A stretch of 64,000 bases of DNA, from NCBI RefSeq assembly GCF_031880315.1, contig NZ_CP134771.1, positions 3,498,501-3,562,500 on the forward strand. Direction: 5' to 3'. Positions 7,590-16,252 of the stretch are shown here, piece by piece. Made by a program: the position numbers and the translations under genes. Positions within the stretch are counted from its first letter, which is position 1. Each line of letters starts with the position of its first letter. The notes under the pieces are model-generated. The model was not told the origin of the DNA. It worked only from the letters and a program-made list of their open reading frames with translations, and did not search any database. This DNA is from Pseudomonas baltica (GTDB lineage: Bacteria; Pseudomonadota; Gammaproteobacteria; Pseudomonadales; Pseudomonadaceae).

Positions 7590-9773
7590 TCAAATAGCCT
7601 CAAGCTTCGCATAGCCCATCATCAGCCACTTGCTGCCCTCATCGAAGTTGACCTGCACCCGTGCCTGAGCCCCGGCACCTTCGAAATTGAGAATCACGCC
7701 TTCACCGAACACCGCATGCTGCACCCGCTGCCCCAGGCTGAATTCGGTCTGGGGGATGCCTTCGTTGGCGAACAGGCTGCTGTTGTTCATCTTTTGCGCA
7801 CCGCCGAACGGCCGGCTGACGCTGTTGGACAGACGCACTTCCTGAATCAGCCCCGCTGGTATTTCTCGTACGAAACGGGACACCTTGTTGTAGGTCTCGC
7901 TGCCATACAGGCGACGGGTCTCGGCGTAGGTCATCACCAGTTGCTGCATCGCCCGGGTGATGCCGACATAGGCCAGGCGCCGTTCTTCTTCAAGCCGGCC
8001 GGGTTCTTCGAGGCTCATCTTGTGCGGGAACAGGCCTTCTTCCAGGCCCACCAGAAACACATGGGGGAATTCCAGGCCCTTGGCGCTGTGCAGGGTCATC
8101 AACTGCACGCTGTCTTCGTGCTCGTCGGCCTGCGTGTCGCCGGCTTCCAGCGAAGCGTGGCCAAGGAAAGCCGCCAATGGCGTGAGGTCTTCGTCCTCTT
8201 CGGTGGTTTCGAAGTTGCGCGCGGCGCTGACCAGTTCCTCAAGGTTTTCTACCCGTGCCTGGCCCTTTTCACCCTTTTCTTCCTGGTGATAGGTGATCAG
8301 GCCGGACTGTTCGACGACGGTCTGGGTCATCAAGTGCAGCGGCATGTCGACGACCTTGAGCGCCAGCGTCTCGATCATCTCAAGGAAGCCGTTGAGCGCG
8401 TTGGCGGCGCGCCCGGTCACACCTTTATTGAGCACCAGCTGGCGGATGGCTTCCCACATCGACACTTCGGCATGGCGTGCATGCTCGCGGATCGCCTCGA
8501 CGGTCTTCTCTCCGATACCACGTGGCGGCACGTTGATGACCCGCTCCAGCGCCGCATCGTTGCCGCGGCCGTCCATCAGCCGCAGATAGGCCATGGCGTT
8601 CTTGATTTCGGCACGCTCGAAGAAGCGCTGGCCACCGTAGATACGATACGGGATGCGCTCGCGCAGCAGCGCCTCTTCGAGTACCCGCGACTGGGCGTTG
8701 GAACGGTAGAGGATGGCGATATCGCTGCGCGCCATGCCGGTCTTCACCGCGCTCTCGATGCATTCGACTACATAGCGAGCCTCGTCGTGCTCGTTGTAAG
8801 CGGCATACAGATTGATCGGCTCACCGTCGCCGCCGTCGGTCCACAGCTCTTTGCCCAGGCGCCCGGTATTGTGCACGATCAGGGCGTTGGCGGCCTTGAG
8901 GATACCGGCGGTGGAGCGATAGTTCTGCTCCAGGCGGATCATCTGCGAATCGGGGAAGTCGTCCGAGAACTGGTGAATGTTCTCGATCTTGGCGCCGCGC
9001 CAGCCGTAGATCGACTGGTCGTCGTCGCCAACGATCATCAGGCTCTCGCCGCCCTTGGCGAGCAGCCGCAGCCAGGCGTACTGCACGGCGTTGGTATCCT
9101 GGAATTCGTCCACCAGCACGTGGCGGAAACGCCGCTGGTAGTGTTCCAGCAGGCCCTGGTTGTCGCGCCACAAGTCGAGGGCGCGCAGCAGCAGCTCGGA
9201 GAAGTCAATGACCCCGGCGCGGGCGCACGCGGCCTCGTAGGCTTCGTAGATCGAGCGCATGGTCGCCAGGAACAGATCGCCACCCGGCTGAATGTGCTGC
9301 GGGCGCAGGCCTTCATCTTTTTGACCGTTGATGAACCACTGAGCCTGACGCGCCGGCCAGCGTTGCTCGTCCAGGCCCAGCTCGCGGATCACCCGCTTGA
9401 CCAGGCGCTGCTGGTCGTCGCTGTCGAGGATCTGGAAGTTCTGGTTGAGCTTGGCCTCCTGCCAGTGCGCGCGCAGCAGGCGATGGGCCAGACCGTGGAA
9501 GGTCCCGACCCACATGCCAGCAGGGCTGATGCCCATCAGCTGCTCGATGCGATGGCGCATCTCGGCCGCGGCCTTGTTGGTGAACGTCACCGACAGCACC
9601 GAGTGCGGCGAGGCGTTTTCGACCTGCATCAGCCAGGCGATGCGGTGCACCAGCACGCGGGTCTTGCCGGAGCCGGCACCGGCGAGGACCAACTGACGGC
9701 CAACCGGCGCGGCGACAGCCTGGCGCTGGGCGTCGTTGAGTGAGTTCAACAGGAGGGAGAGGTCATCATGCAT
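7590..9773 (-). CDS. uvrD: DNA helicase II (UvrD/MutU)
   Basis: An SF1A 3'-5' helicase of nucleotide excision and mismatch repair that removes the excised strand. The product has 727 residues, typical of UvrD. Motifs in order: Walker A GAGSGKT at 32-38, VTFTNKAAAEM at 62-72, Walker B DEFQD at 222-226, GDDDQSIYGWRGA at 249-261, QNYRS at 283-287, and the C-terminal TLHSAKGLEF and VGITRA motifs. The C-terminal Tudor-like part is present (GEGVILNFEGAGAQARVQVNF). It resembles UvrD more than Rep by its C-terminal extension and its position in Pseudomonas. It is a single gene between repeats. Confidence 0.95.
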   Translation of the reverse strand: MHDDLSLLLNSLNDAQRQAVAAPVGRQLVLAGAGSGKTRVLVHRIAWLMQVENASPHSVLSVTFTNKAAAEMRHRIEQLMGISPAGMWVGTFHGLAHRLLRAHWQEAKLNQNFQILDSDDQQRLVKRVIRELGLDEQRWPARQAQWFINGQKDEGLRPQHIQPGGDLFLATMRSIYEAYEAACARAGVIDFSELLLRALDLWRDNQGLLEHYQRRFRHVLVDEFQDTNAVQYAWLRLLAKGGESLMIVGDDDQSIYGWRGAKIENIHQFSDDFPDSQMIRLEQNYRSTAGILKAANALIVHNTGRLGKELWTDGGDGEPINLYAAYNEHDEARYVVECIESAVKTGMARSDIAILYRSNAQSRVLEEALLRERIPYRIYGGQRFFERAEIKNAMAYLRLMDGRGNDAALERVINVPPRGIGEKTVEAIREHARHAEVSMWEAIRQLVLNKGVTGRAANALNGFLEMIETLALKVVDMPLHLMTQTVVEQSGLITYHQEEKGEKGQARVENLEELVSAARNFETTEEDEDLTPLAAFLGHASLEAGDTQADEHEDSVQLMTLHSAKGLEFPHVFLVGLEEGLFPHKMSLEEPGRLEEERRLAYVGITRAMQQLVMTYAETRRLYGSETYNKVSRFVREIPAGLIQEVRLSNSVSRPFGGAQKMNNSSLFANEGIPQTEFSLGQRVQHAVFGEGVILNFEGAGAQARVQVNFDEGSKWLMMGYAKLEAI

Positions 9774-9848
9774 CCCGCCATTTTAAGGGTAAATGGGTGG
9801 CCTGTACCACCGCTAAGTCGGCTGGGCATCGATAGCGATCTTGAGGAT

Positions 9849-9917
9849 CTCTTCGCGGGCAAGCTTTGCTTCCACAGGCGTTCACCCGTGGGAGCGAGGC
9901 TTGCCCGCGAAGAGGTC
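9849..9917. repeat. REP palindromic pair
   Basis: CTCTTCGCGGGCAAGCTTTG is mirrored by GAGGCTTGCCCGCGAAGAG between the divergent uvrD and the GGDEF-EAL gene. The remainder of the gap to 10062 shows no clear promoter motif. Confidence 0.85.
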
Positions 9918-10062
9918 ACTGCGGCCGACGAAAACCCCACGCCACCACTGATCGGGCAGGGGCGCCCGTATCACCGAGCAGGGCAGTCCTCCCTATGGAT
10001 ATTTCCCCCCATTGTGTATGCTCAATCAACGTTAATGGCTGCCAACTACAAGAATATCCACC

Positions 10063-12948
10063 ATGACCTTCGCCTCCGCCCGCCCGGCGTCCCCCGAGGA
10101 TGCCGCGCCGCCCGTGGAACCTGCTTTTGCCGCGCAACTGGCGGCCGAGCGCACGCGCCTGCTGTATCAAGGTTCACTGCTCCCCACACTGTTCATGCTG
10201 ATCAACGGCCTCGTCTGCTCGTGGCTGCTGTGGAGCCCGCGCCACTATGTATTGGTGAGCATCTGGCTGGTGTGGCTGATGCTGCTCGCCGCGTTACGGG
10301 TGATTCAGGTCGCTGCCTTCGACAGTGCCATGCCAGCGCGCCAGTCCGATCCGCGCTGGCTGCGACGCTTTCTGCTGGGGGCGGGCCTCAGTGGCCTGAC
10401 CCTCGCAGCAGGCGCCATCGCCCTGACCCCGGTCAACAGCTTCATCCAGCAGGCGTGGCTGTTCGGCCTGCTCGGCGCCGCCGCGCTATCGGCCAGCATC
10501 GCCTACGCCGTCAGCCTGCCGGCCTTTCTCACCTTCACCTTGCCGTGCCTGCTGCCGCCGGTCGGCTATCTGCTGTTGTGGGGCGATGAACACCAGCGCG
10601 GCTGGGGCTGGCTGGGCCTGATGCTGCTGGTGTCGCTGGCAATCGTCGCGTGGCAGGTCAACCGCCTGATCGAACGCAACCTGCTGCGGCGCTTCCAGAA
10701 CCAGGCCCTCATCGAGCGCCTGCAAGCCGAACGCATTCACGGCGAACAGCTCAACCAGGAGTTGGCCGAGGAGGTGCAACACCGCCGCGCCGTCGAAGAC
10801 ACCCTGCGCGAAACCCACGCCGAGCTCGAAGTCCGCGTCGCCGAGCGCAGCCAGGCCCTGGACCACGCCAACCAGGCCCTGAGCAAAAGCGAGGAACGCC
10901 TGGCCCTCGCCCTCGAAGCCAGCGAGCTCGGCCTGTGGGACTGGAACCTGCAGACTGACGAAGTCCACCACAGCGAGCTCAAACGCCTGTTCGGCCTGGA
11001 TGAAAGCTCCGTGTCGCTGATGCTCAAGGACCTGCGCCCGCGCCTGCACCCTGACGACATGCCGTTGCTGAAGAAAACCCTCACCAACCACCTCAAGGGA
11101 CGCACCACCGACTACCGCGTCGAATACCGCGTGCGCCACGAAGACGGTCGCTGGTTGTGGGTCGAAGACCACGGCCGCGCCGTCGAACGTGGCCCCCGCG
11201 GCCGTGTGCTGAGGATGATCGGCACCCGCGCCGACATCAGCAAACGCAAGGCCTGGCAACAACAACTGAGCCTGGCCGCTACGGTATTCGAAGCCATGAG
11301 CGAAGGCATCGTGGTACTAGATGCCGCCTTTGGCGTGCTGGCCGTCAACAAGGCGTTCACCGCCATCACCGGCTACAGCGAAGCCGATGCCATGGGCTTC
11401 AACCTCATCGAACTGCCCTGCAGCCACGATGCCCGGCGGCAGTTCCAGGCCATCTGCCAAGCCCTCGAAGAGCGCGGCGGCTGGCAAGGCGAACTGGTCG
11501 AGACGCGCAAGAACGGCGAACTCTACCCGCAATGGATGCAGCTCAGCGTGGTCCGCGATCGGCTGGACAACATCAGCCATATCGTCGGCTTCTTCTCCGA
11601 TCTGTCCGGCCGGCGTGCCTCCGAAGAACGCATGCGCTTCCTCAGCCACTACGACGAGCTCACCGGCCTGGCCAACCGCGTACTGTTCCGTGAACGCTTG
11701 CAAGAAGCCGCCCTGCGCGCCACCCAGCGGGGCAGGGCGCTGGCCTTGCTGCACATCGACATCGACCGCTTCAAGCTGATCAACGACAGCCTCGGCCACG
11801 ACACCGCCGACCAGGTCCTCAAGGAAATGGCCCGGCGCATCAGCAACGCCCTGCCCGAAGCCGACACCATCGCGCGCCTGGCCGGCGACGAATTCGCCGT
11901 GCTGTTCGACGCCTACGCCAACCTCTCCAGCCTCGCCCGCGTCACCAGCCGCCTGCTCGGCAAACTGCGCGCGCCACTGCTGATCAACGGCCACGAACTG
12001 ATCATCGGCGCCTCCATCGGCATCAGCCTGCTGCCCGATAACGCCCGCGTCGCCACCGACCTGGTCGCCCAGGCCAACACCGCCATGCAACACGCCAAAC
12101 ACCTGGGCGGCGACACCTTCCAGTTCTTCACCGAAAGCCAGCGCGCCAGCACCCTTGAGCGCCTGCAACTGGAAAACCAACTGCGCAAGGCCATCGACGA
12201 GCAACAGCTCGAAGTCTTCTATCAACCCAAACTCCACGTCGCCAGCGGCCGCCTGGAATCCGCCGAAGCCCTGGTGCGCTGGCGCCACCCGACCCGCGGC
12301 CTGGTGCTGCCCGGCGAATTCATCCCCCTGGCCGAGGAAACCGGCCTGATCGGCGCCATCGGCGAATTCGTCCTGCGCCAAGCCTGCTGGCAGGCCCAGC
12401 AATGGCAGCGTCACGGCCTCGCCCCAGTGCGCGTTTCGGTCAACCTCTCGGTGCACCAGTTGCGCCAAGGCAAGCTGGTCAGCCTGGTGCGCCAGGTGCT
12501 TGATGACACCGGCTTGGCAGCCCGCTGCCTGGAGCTGGAGCTCACAGAGAGCCAATTGCTCGATAGCATCGAACACATCAGCCTGACGTTTCAGCAGTTG
12601 CGGGAAATCGGCGTCAAATTGGCGATCGATGACTTCGGGACGGGGTATTCGTCGTTGAGCTATCTAAAGCGCCTACCGGTGGATTACGTGAAGATTGATC
12701 AGGCGTTTGTTCGTGGGCTGGATGAGGCGCGAGAGGATGTAGTGATTACCCAGGCGATCATTGCCATGGCTCATAGCCTCGGGTTGCAGGTGGTGGCGGA
12801 GGGCGTGGAGACGCAGGGGCAGTTGGAGATACTGAAAGAGCAGGGGTGCGATGAGATTCAGGGGTATTTGATCAGCCGGCCTTTGCCTGCTCATGATATG
12901 GCGCAAATGCTTATCAGAGACCAGCGGGGCTGGTCGGTGGAGAGTTGA
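10063..12948 (+). CDS. Membrane PAS-GGDEF-EAL cyclic-di-GMP protein
   Basis: The product has 961 residues. About six membrane helices occupy residues 30-200. A short coiled coil (LAEEVQHRRAVEDTLRETHAELEVRVAERSQ cut by Pro-free heptads) follows, then PAS/PAC domains at about 285-400 and 405-520, GGDEF at about 530-690 and EAL at about 700-955. The diguanylate cyclase motif reads AGDEF (near residue 608), a substitution still found in active enzymes. The phosphodiesterase domain keeps EALVRW, LELTES, DDFGTGYSS and KID, so it is predicted to be active. It may therefore degrade c-di-GMP with its GGDEF half as sensor. It is the neighbour of uvrD in other pseudomonads. Confidence 0.9.
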   Translation: MTFASARPASPEDAAPPVEPAFAAQLAAERTRLLYQGSLLPTLFMLINGLVCSWLLWSPRHYVLVSIWLVWLMLLAALRVIQVAAFDSAMPARQSDPRWLRRFLLGAGLSGLTLAAGAIALTPVNSFIQQAWLFGLLGAAALSASIAYAVSLPAFLTFTLPCLLPPVGYLLLWGDEHQRGWGWLGLMLLVSLAIVAWQVNRLIERNLLRRFQNQALIERLQAERIHGEQLNQELAEEVQHRRAVEDTLRETHAELEVRVAERSQALDHANQALSKSEERLALALEASELGLWDWNLQTDEVHHSELKRLFGLDESSVSLMLKDLRPRLHPDDMPLLKKTLTNHLKGRTTDYRVEYRVRHEDGRWLWVEDHGRAVERGPRGRVLRMIGTRADISKRKAWQQQLSLAATVFEAMSEGIVVLDAAFGVLAVNKAFTAITGYSEADAMGFNLIELPCSHDARRQFQAICQALEERGGWQGELVETRKNGELYPQWMQLSVVRDRLDNISHIVGFFSDLSGRRASEERMRFLSHYDELTGLANRVLFRERLQEAALRATQRGRALALLHIDIDRFKLINDSLGHDTADQVLKEMARRISNALPEADTIARLAGDEFAVLFDAYANLSSLARVTSRLLGKLRAPLLINGHELIIGASIGISLLPDNARVATDLVAQANTAMQHAKHLGGDTFQFFTESQRASTLERLQLENQLRKAIDEQQLEVFYQPKLHVASGRLESAEALVRWRHPTRGLVLPGEFIPLAEETGLIGAIGEFVLRQACWQAQQWQRHGLAPVRVSVNLSVHQLRQGKLVSLVRQVLDDTGLAARCLELELTESQLLDSIEHISLTFQQLREIGVKLAIDDFGTGYSSLSYLKRLPVDYVKIDQAFVRGLDEAREDVVITQAIIAMAHSLGLQVVAEGVETQGQLEILKEQGCDEIQGYLISRPLPAHDMAQMLIRDQRGWSVES

Positions 12949-13028
12949 GGAAACGCCGGGAATTTCTCGGCTGTTGCAACCTTCTTCCCTGCCCAGTATC
13001 GTTCAGGCGTCGCTGCCACTCAGCGACC

Positions 13029-13242
13029 GGGTTTGGCGACCCGACGAATTCAAGGCGCAGCAGCGCCCCATCACGATTGCAGGCGCTTTTTTTGCGCCCG
13101 CATGTCCTGTTATGGCGGCTGTGCGTGGGAGACCTTCGGGTCTGCCGGTTTCCTTGATTCCCGGTTCGCCAACCCGCGTACAGCTGCCACCCTTATCGTT
13201 TGGCGACGATGAAGGCAGCTCCTCGAATCAAGGAGTTTAATA
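13029..13242 (+). promoter_or_regulatory. Structured 5' leader of the DUF3077 gene, candidate riboregulator
   Basis: Several pairings can be read. Arm A (13029-13055) is complementary to arm B (13152-13175, CCTTGATTCCCGGTTCGCC). Arm B's TCCTTGATTC (13151-13160) is also exactly complementary to GAATCAAGGA at 13225-13234, which contains the AAGGAG ribosome site of the next gene. A 12-bp helix with G-U pairs joins 13114-13125 to 13177-13188 and encloses a UUCG-capped hairpin at 13130-13143. GGCGC-TTTTTTT-GCGCC adds a small hairpin at 13082-13097. TTTGGCGAC occurs in arm A and again at 13199-13207. The layout suggests exclusive ON and OFF folds. No known riboswitch class was recognised. Confidence 0.65.
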
Positions 13243-13539
13243 ATGAACAGCATTCTTCAGTCCTCCAACAGTACTACCGGTGCAGCGACGTTCGGCGTCT
13301 GTAATTCCCGGAATGAGCGGCTTTTTCGTATCACCCCTGGAATCTGCGCAGAGCACGCGCTTGAGCATGCCTCGCTGCTGATGGCTTCAGCTAACAAACT
13401 GACGTTGTTGAGTGCACTGCAAGCGGACGATGATGGGGCAATGGTGTGGGCTGCTCATTATCTGGGGGATATGGCCAAAGCGATCATCGATGATGTGACG
13501 GCTGGACTGCAGGATGTGCAGGCAGGTTCTGCGTCCTAG
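13243..13539 (+). CDS. DUF3077 family protein
   Basis: The product has 98 residues and an excellent ribosome site (AAGGAG seven bases before ATG). It matches the DUF3077 pattern of short Pseudomonas proteins: LFRITPGICAEHALEHASLLM, then a helical region ending GDMAKAIIDDVTAGL. No enzymatic motif or signal peptide is visible; it looks like a small helical cytoplasmic protein. The function is unknown. The gene has its own long structured leader and is followed by about 125 bp holding a CGGCCGGCCGGCCG palindrome (13563-13576) and no gene. Confidence 0.75.
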   Translation: MNSILQSSNSTTGAATFGVCNSRNERLFRITPGICAEHALEHASLLMASANKLTLLSALQADDDGAMVWAAHYLGDMAKAIIDDVTAGLQDVQAGSAS

Positions 13540-13664
13540 AGTCGGTCGCTGAGCATTACCTTCGGCCGGCCGGCCGTCTACGGCTGAATGGGGGGATCGA
13601 GTGCCAGGCTCATTTGGCGGAAGCGTCCAGAACAGCGACTCTCAACTGAGCCTGACACCAATAT

Positions 13665-14753
13665 TTATAAGCGTTCAGGCAGCGTATTCTTGGAGTTCAG
13701 CCCCGGCTCATCGCGTAGCAATTTAGTGCGCCATGCGGGTATTGAACTATCGTCGACGTCGAGGCGTTTCAGCCATTGATCTGCGGACCAGCCGACTAGT
13801 CGCAATTCGCCGTCGTGGCTGCCGCTATGCAACGACCCTACGGTCTCACAGCGGATAGGTTTGAGCAGATGATTGACCAATACATAGGCCGCAGGTTTTG
13901 GGTCTTCGGCATCGCCAGCAGCATAGGGATAGGCGCCCGATTGAATAATGACTCCGTCATTACAGCGATAGAATGCGTAATGACTAGAGGGTAGTTGAGA
14001 GCGAAGGATATCGAGGCCTCCGGCCAATTCCAGGCGTTGGTTGTCAAGCAGCGTTAGCCAGCTTACCGTCTTTATCTTAGGTTGTTTCGCGGTCGGTTCG
14101 ATCGTAAGCCAAGACGCAGTACCAACATCCAGGCCGGGCATGCGGGCGGCCATGAAAGCCTCGGTTGGTTCATTCTCATCCTTCTGAGTGATCGAAAGAT
14201 TGAAAGCATTTCCAGCGTAACCCTGCTCTGGATTCAAGCGCTGTGCGAACGCACGAAAGAGCTTTAAGAAACTCAGTGGATTCTGATCATGAAATAACAC
14301 AGGAACTGAGAATTCCAACACGCTGACGTCATCGCCCATCTTTGCCTGCCACGCGCGTTGCCCCATGATACTGAATAGCCAAGGGCTGGCATCTTTGGAT
14401 TGCTTTCCACTCGTGTAGAAGAAACTTAGTAGATCGTCTTCATCCAAAGACTCCATCATCTCGCGCAACGAAGCTGCATTTGAATACGGAATAACGGGTT
14501 TGCCCTTGGGAGGCTCTTCGCGCAATAACCATGTTAGATGAGGTTCCGCTACCATCTTGAAATCATCAAAGCATTTGCACAATGCCTCGCGAACCAGTGA
14601 GGTGTGAGCCTCCTTGAAATAAAGCGTTCCGCGTACTGAAGCGACGGCGCCAATGTAGTTTTGTGGCCCTCCCTTCATCAAAAGATTACCGGGCACCTCT
14701 AGCAAATGAGGTTGTTTGGTCAGCGCCGCTGCCAAATCGAAAGATTGGTCCAT
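13665..14753 (-). CDS. DUF3396 type VI immunity family protein
   Basis: The product has 362 residues without signal or membrane segment. It follows the putative VRR-NUC effector by 13 bp on the same strand. The sequence matches the DUF3396 family, annotated as type VI immunity proteins, with blocks GAVASVRGTLYFKEAH, SPWLFSIMGQRAW and VLEFSVPVLFHD. By analogy with TseV-TsiV pairs it should bind and block the nuclease in the cytoplasm, protecting kin. Base composition is less GC-rich than the flanking housekeeping genes, as is common for such modules. Cognate binding is inferred from position. Confidence 0.8.
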   Translation of the reverse strand: MDQSFDLAAALTKQPHLLEVPGNLLMKGGPQNYIGAVASVRGTLYFKEAHTSLVREALCKCFDDFKMVAEPHLTWLLREEPPKGKPVIPYSNAASLREMMESLDEDDLLSFFYTSGKQSKDASPWLFSIMGQRAWQAKMGDDVSVLEFSVPVLFHDQNPLSFLKLFRAFAQRLNPEQGYAGNAFNLSITQKDENEPTEAFMAARMPGLDVGTASWLTIEPTAKQPKIKTVSWLTLLDNQRLELAGGLDILRSQLPSSHYAFYRCNDGVIIQSGAYPYAAGDAEDPKPAAYVLVNHLLKPIRCETVGSLHSGSHDGELRLVGWSADQWLKRLDVDDSSIPAWRTKLLRDEPGLNSKNTLPERL

Positions 14754-14766
14754 TATGTGCTCTCTT

Positions 14767-15468
14767 CTAATAGGCAGGGGTGGGCAGCATTGGGCGAGGC
14801 GTGCGGCCTCGGGTCAAAAAAAACATAGTCAGAGTGGCGATACTGGCAGCCCATCCCAACTGTTCGGCAGGTATCCGCGTGGACTGAGTTTCTTGAGTAC
14901 AGTCGCACTCTGTAGAGCTCATACTAACGACTCGATTTGCTCCAGCAATCTGTTTGTATGCTCTCACCTGATCTGGGTTCGGTGGGTCGGGAGGAAACTT
15001 CATTTCGACCAACACCTGGATATTATTCTGAGCAGGCGGGATCATTGGGTCTTTAACAATCACCACATCAGGCCGACGAATCATCCCTCTACCAGGCTTG
15101 AAAGGAGGATGCTCCGGATCCTCATCCCAATACTTTTTGATCCACCCCGGAATCCAGCCATGCGGATTGCCTCCGGTCTGGCTGTCCATTATCGGCTGCG
15201 GTGGATTCTTGGTCATGTCGTAGCTAACCTCAGCTTTATACGGACTGCGCCCCTGCAGTATCTCATCCAGCTCCCCCAATCGCTGCGCGACACAAGCCTG
15301 CTTGAGACTCCTGCCATCCCGACTGACATTTGGTGTAGCACTGCAATAACAGATCGCCGAGCACAGCACTTTCTTGTCTTGCGGATCGAGTTTGGGCTCC
15401 AGAATCCCGACAGGATTGATCTGACCATCCGATTTCATACCTCCCTGGGACAGCGACGGCTCACTCAT
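14767..15468 (-). CDS. VRR-NUC domain nuclease, putative type VI effector (TseV-like)
   Basis: The product has 233 residues. A Cys-rich N-terminal part (CSAICYC at 36-42) precedes a VRR-NUC/PD-(D/E)xK nuclease core: D134 in RRPDVVIV, E155 and K157 in VLVEMKF, then DQVRAYKQI (166-174). A hydrophobic stretch (204-219) and a Pro-rich tail end the protein. VRR-NUC proteins next to PAAR genes and DUF3396 immunity genes are the TseV class of antibacterial DNases. The ORF overlaps the PAAR gene by 8 bp, so translation is coupled. Secretion is inferred from that linkage. Confidence 0.8.
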   Translation of the reverse strand: MSEPSLSQGGMKSDGQINPVGILEPKLDPQDKKVLCSAICYCSATPNVSRDGRSLKQACVAQRLGELDEILQGRSPYKAEVSYDMTKNPPQPIMDSQTGGNPHGWIPGWIKKYWDEDPEHPPFKPGRGMIRRPDVVIVKDPMIPPAQNNIQVLVEMKFPPDPPNPDQVRAYKQIAGANRVVSMSSTECDCTQETQSTRIPAEQLGWAASIATLTMFFLTRGRTPRPMLPTPAY

Positions 15469-15985
15469 TACCGTCCTCCTGCTCCAGATCGATATGCAGT
15501 GTTTGTGGCGAGTTACTTCTAACCCAGCGGGTCATCCCTTGGGCATCGGTATAGTCGTAAAAGCTTTTGCCATCGCTGGACCAGACTTTGACCAAGCGGC
15601 GTGCCACTGGCTTGCCGGTGTTCTGGTCGATCAACTGGAACCGCCCCGAATAAGAGGTGACCGCGTTGGTGCGCATGGGCTGGACAGGTGTGACGGGCGC
15701 GGGGATATGGGTGTCACCGATGATCACTGTGCTTGAACCCGCGGTTACTGCGTTGCCATGTTCCCCCACGCTACCTTGCGTGGCGGCCCGCATGCCGTTG
15801 ATGAATACGGTGGATGACAGGCCGGAAACGATGCGGCTGCCGCAGGCGCTCCTATCGTTTTCGCGGGCGGCGTTCAGTCCGTCGAATATGACATCTGGCG
15901 AGCCGGAGACAAGGGGGTTTTCGCCGTGCCCCGATTGCGGGCAGGCGGTTGGATCTGTGATGCGTGCAGCGGGTTTTCCACTCAT
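15461..15985 (-). CDS. PAAR-domain type VI spike-tip protein with C-terminal Ig-like extension
   Basis: The product has 174 residues from the ATG at 15985 (AAGGA eight bases upstream). Residues 1-95 are a PAAR domain (SGKPAARITDPTACPQSGH, SGSPDVIFDGLNAAR, GSSTVIIGDTHIPAP) that caps the VgrG spike and carries effectors. Residues 105-174 form a small beta-rich extension (FQLIDQNTGKPVARRLVKVW) that probably docks the effector. It is paralogous, over its whole length, to the PAAR protein at 61611-62135 in the main cluster. It heads the operon PAAR, nuclease, immunity. Confidence 0.88.
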   Translation of the reverse strand: MSGKPAARITDPTACPQSGHGENPLVSGSPDVIFDGLNAARENDRSACGSRIVSGLSSTVFINGMRAATQGSVGEHGNAVTAGSSTVIIGDTHIPAPVTPVQPMRTNAVTSYSGRFQLIDQNTGKPVARRLVKVWSSDGKSFYDYTDAQGMTRWVRSNSPQTLHIDLEQEDGNE

Positions 15986-16196
15986 GATGCGAATCCTTGC
16001 AAACAGGTACATGAGTATTCAGTGAGCAGCCGAATACCCTGAAATCCGGGGGTGAGACATCCTGAATTAGGGCCGGCGACATACTAATAGGGGCAATCAA
16101 TCCTGGTAAACCACGGATGTCCACTCGCAACTTCCTGCAATATTTTAGTGTTGCAGAGGTCCCTGAGAATCCTTTAACTGGGCGTTTTTCCGACCA

Positions 16197-16211
16197 TGTA
16201 GTATAACTACA
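16197..16211. promoter_or_regulatory. Palindromic operator TGTAGT-N3-ACTACA upstream of the RccR-like gene
   Basis: TGTAGTATAACTACA is a perfect inverted repeat 42 bp before the start codon and overlaps a TATAAC -10-like hexamer. HexR/RccR-type regulators bind short palindromes of this kind, so autoregulation is likely. This is an inference from position. Confidence 0.6.
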
Positions 16212-16252
16212 AGGTAGCTACATCAGCCCATCGACCTGTCCGAGTCCTGCCC

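Noticed and set aside
7581..9743. 720-codon open frame opposite uvrD
   Set aside because: It mirrors the GC-rich uvrD gene exactly, has no domain sequence and no ribosome site. uvrD has every helicase motif.
12893..13240. Short open frames through the DUF3077 leader (to 13157 and to 13240)
   Set aside because: They lack ribosome sites and family sequence, and the base pattern there is explained by RNA pairing. A regulatory leader peptide cannot be fully excluded.
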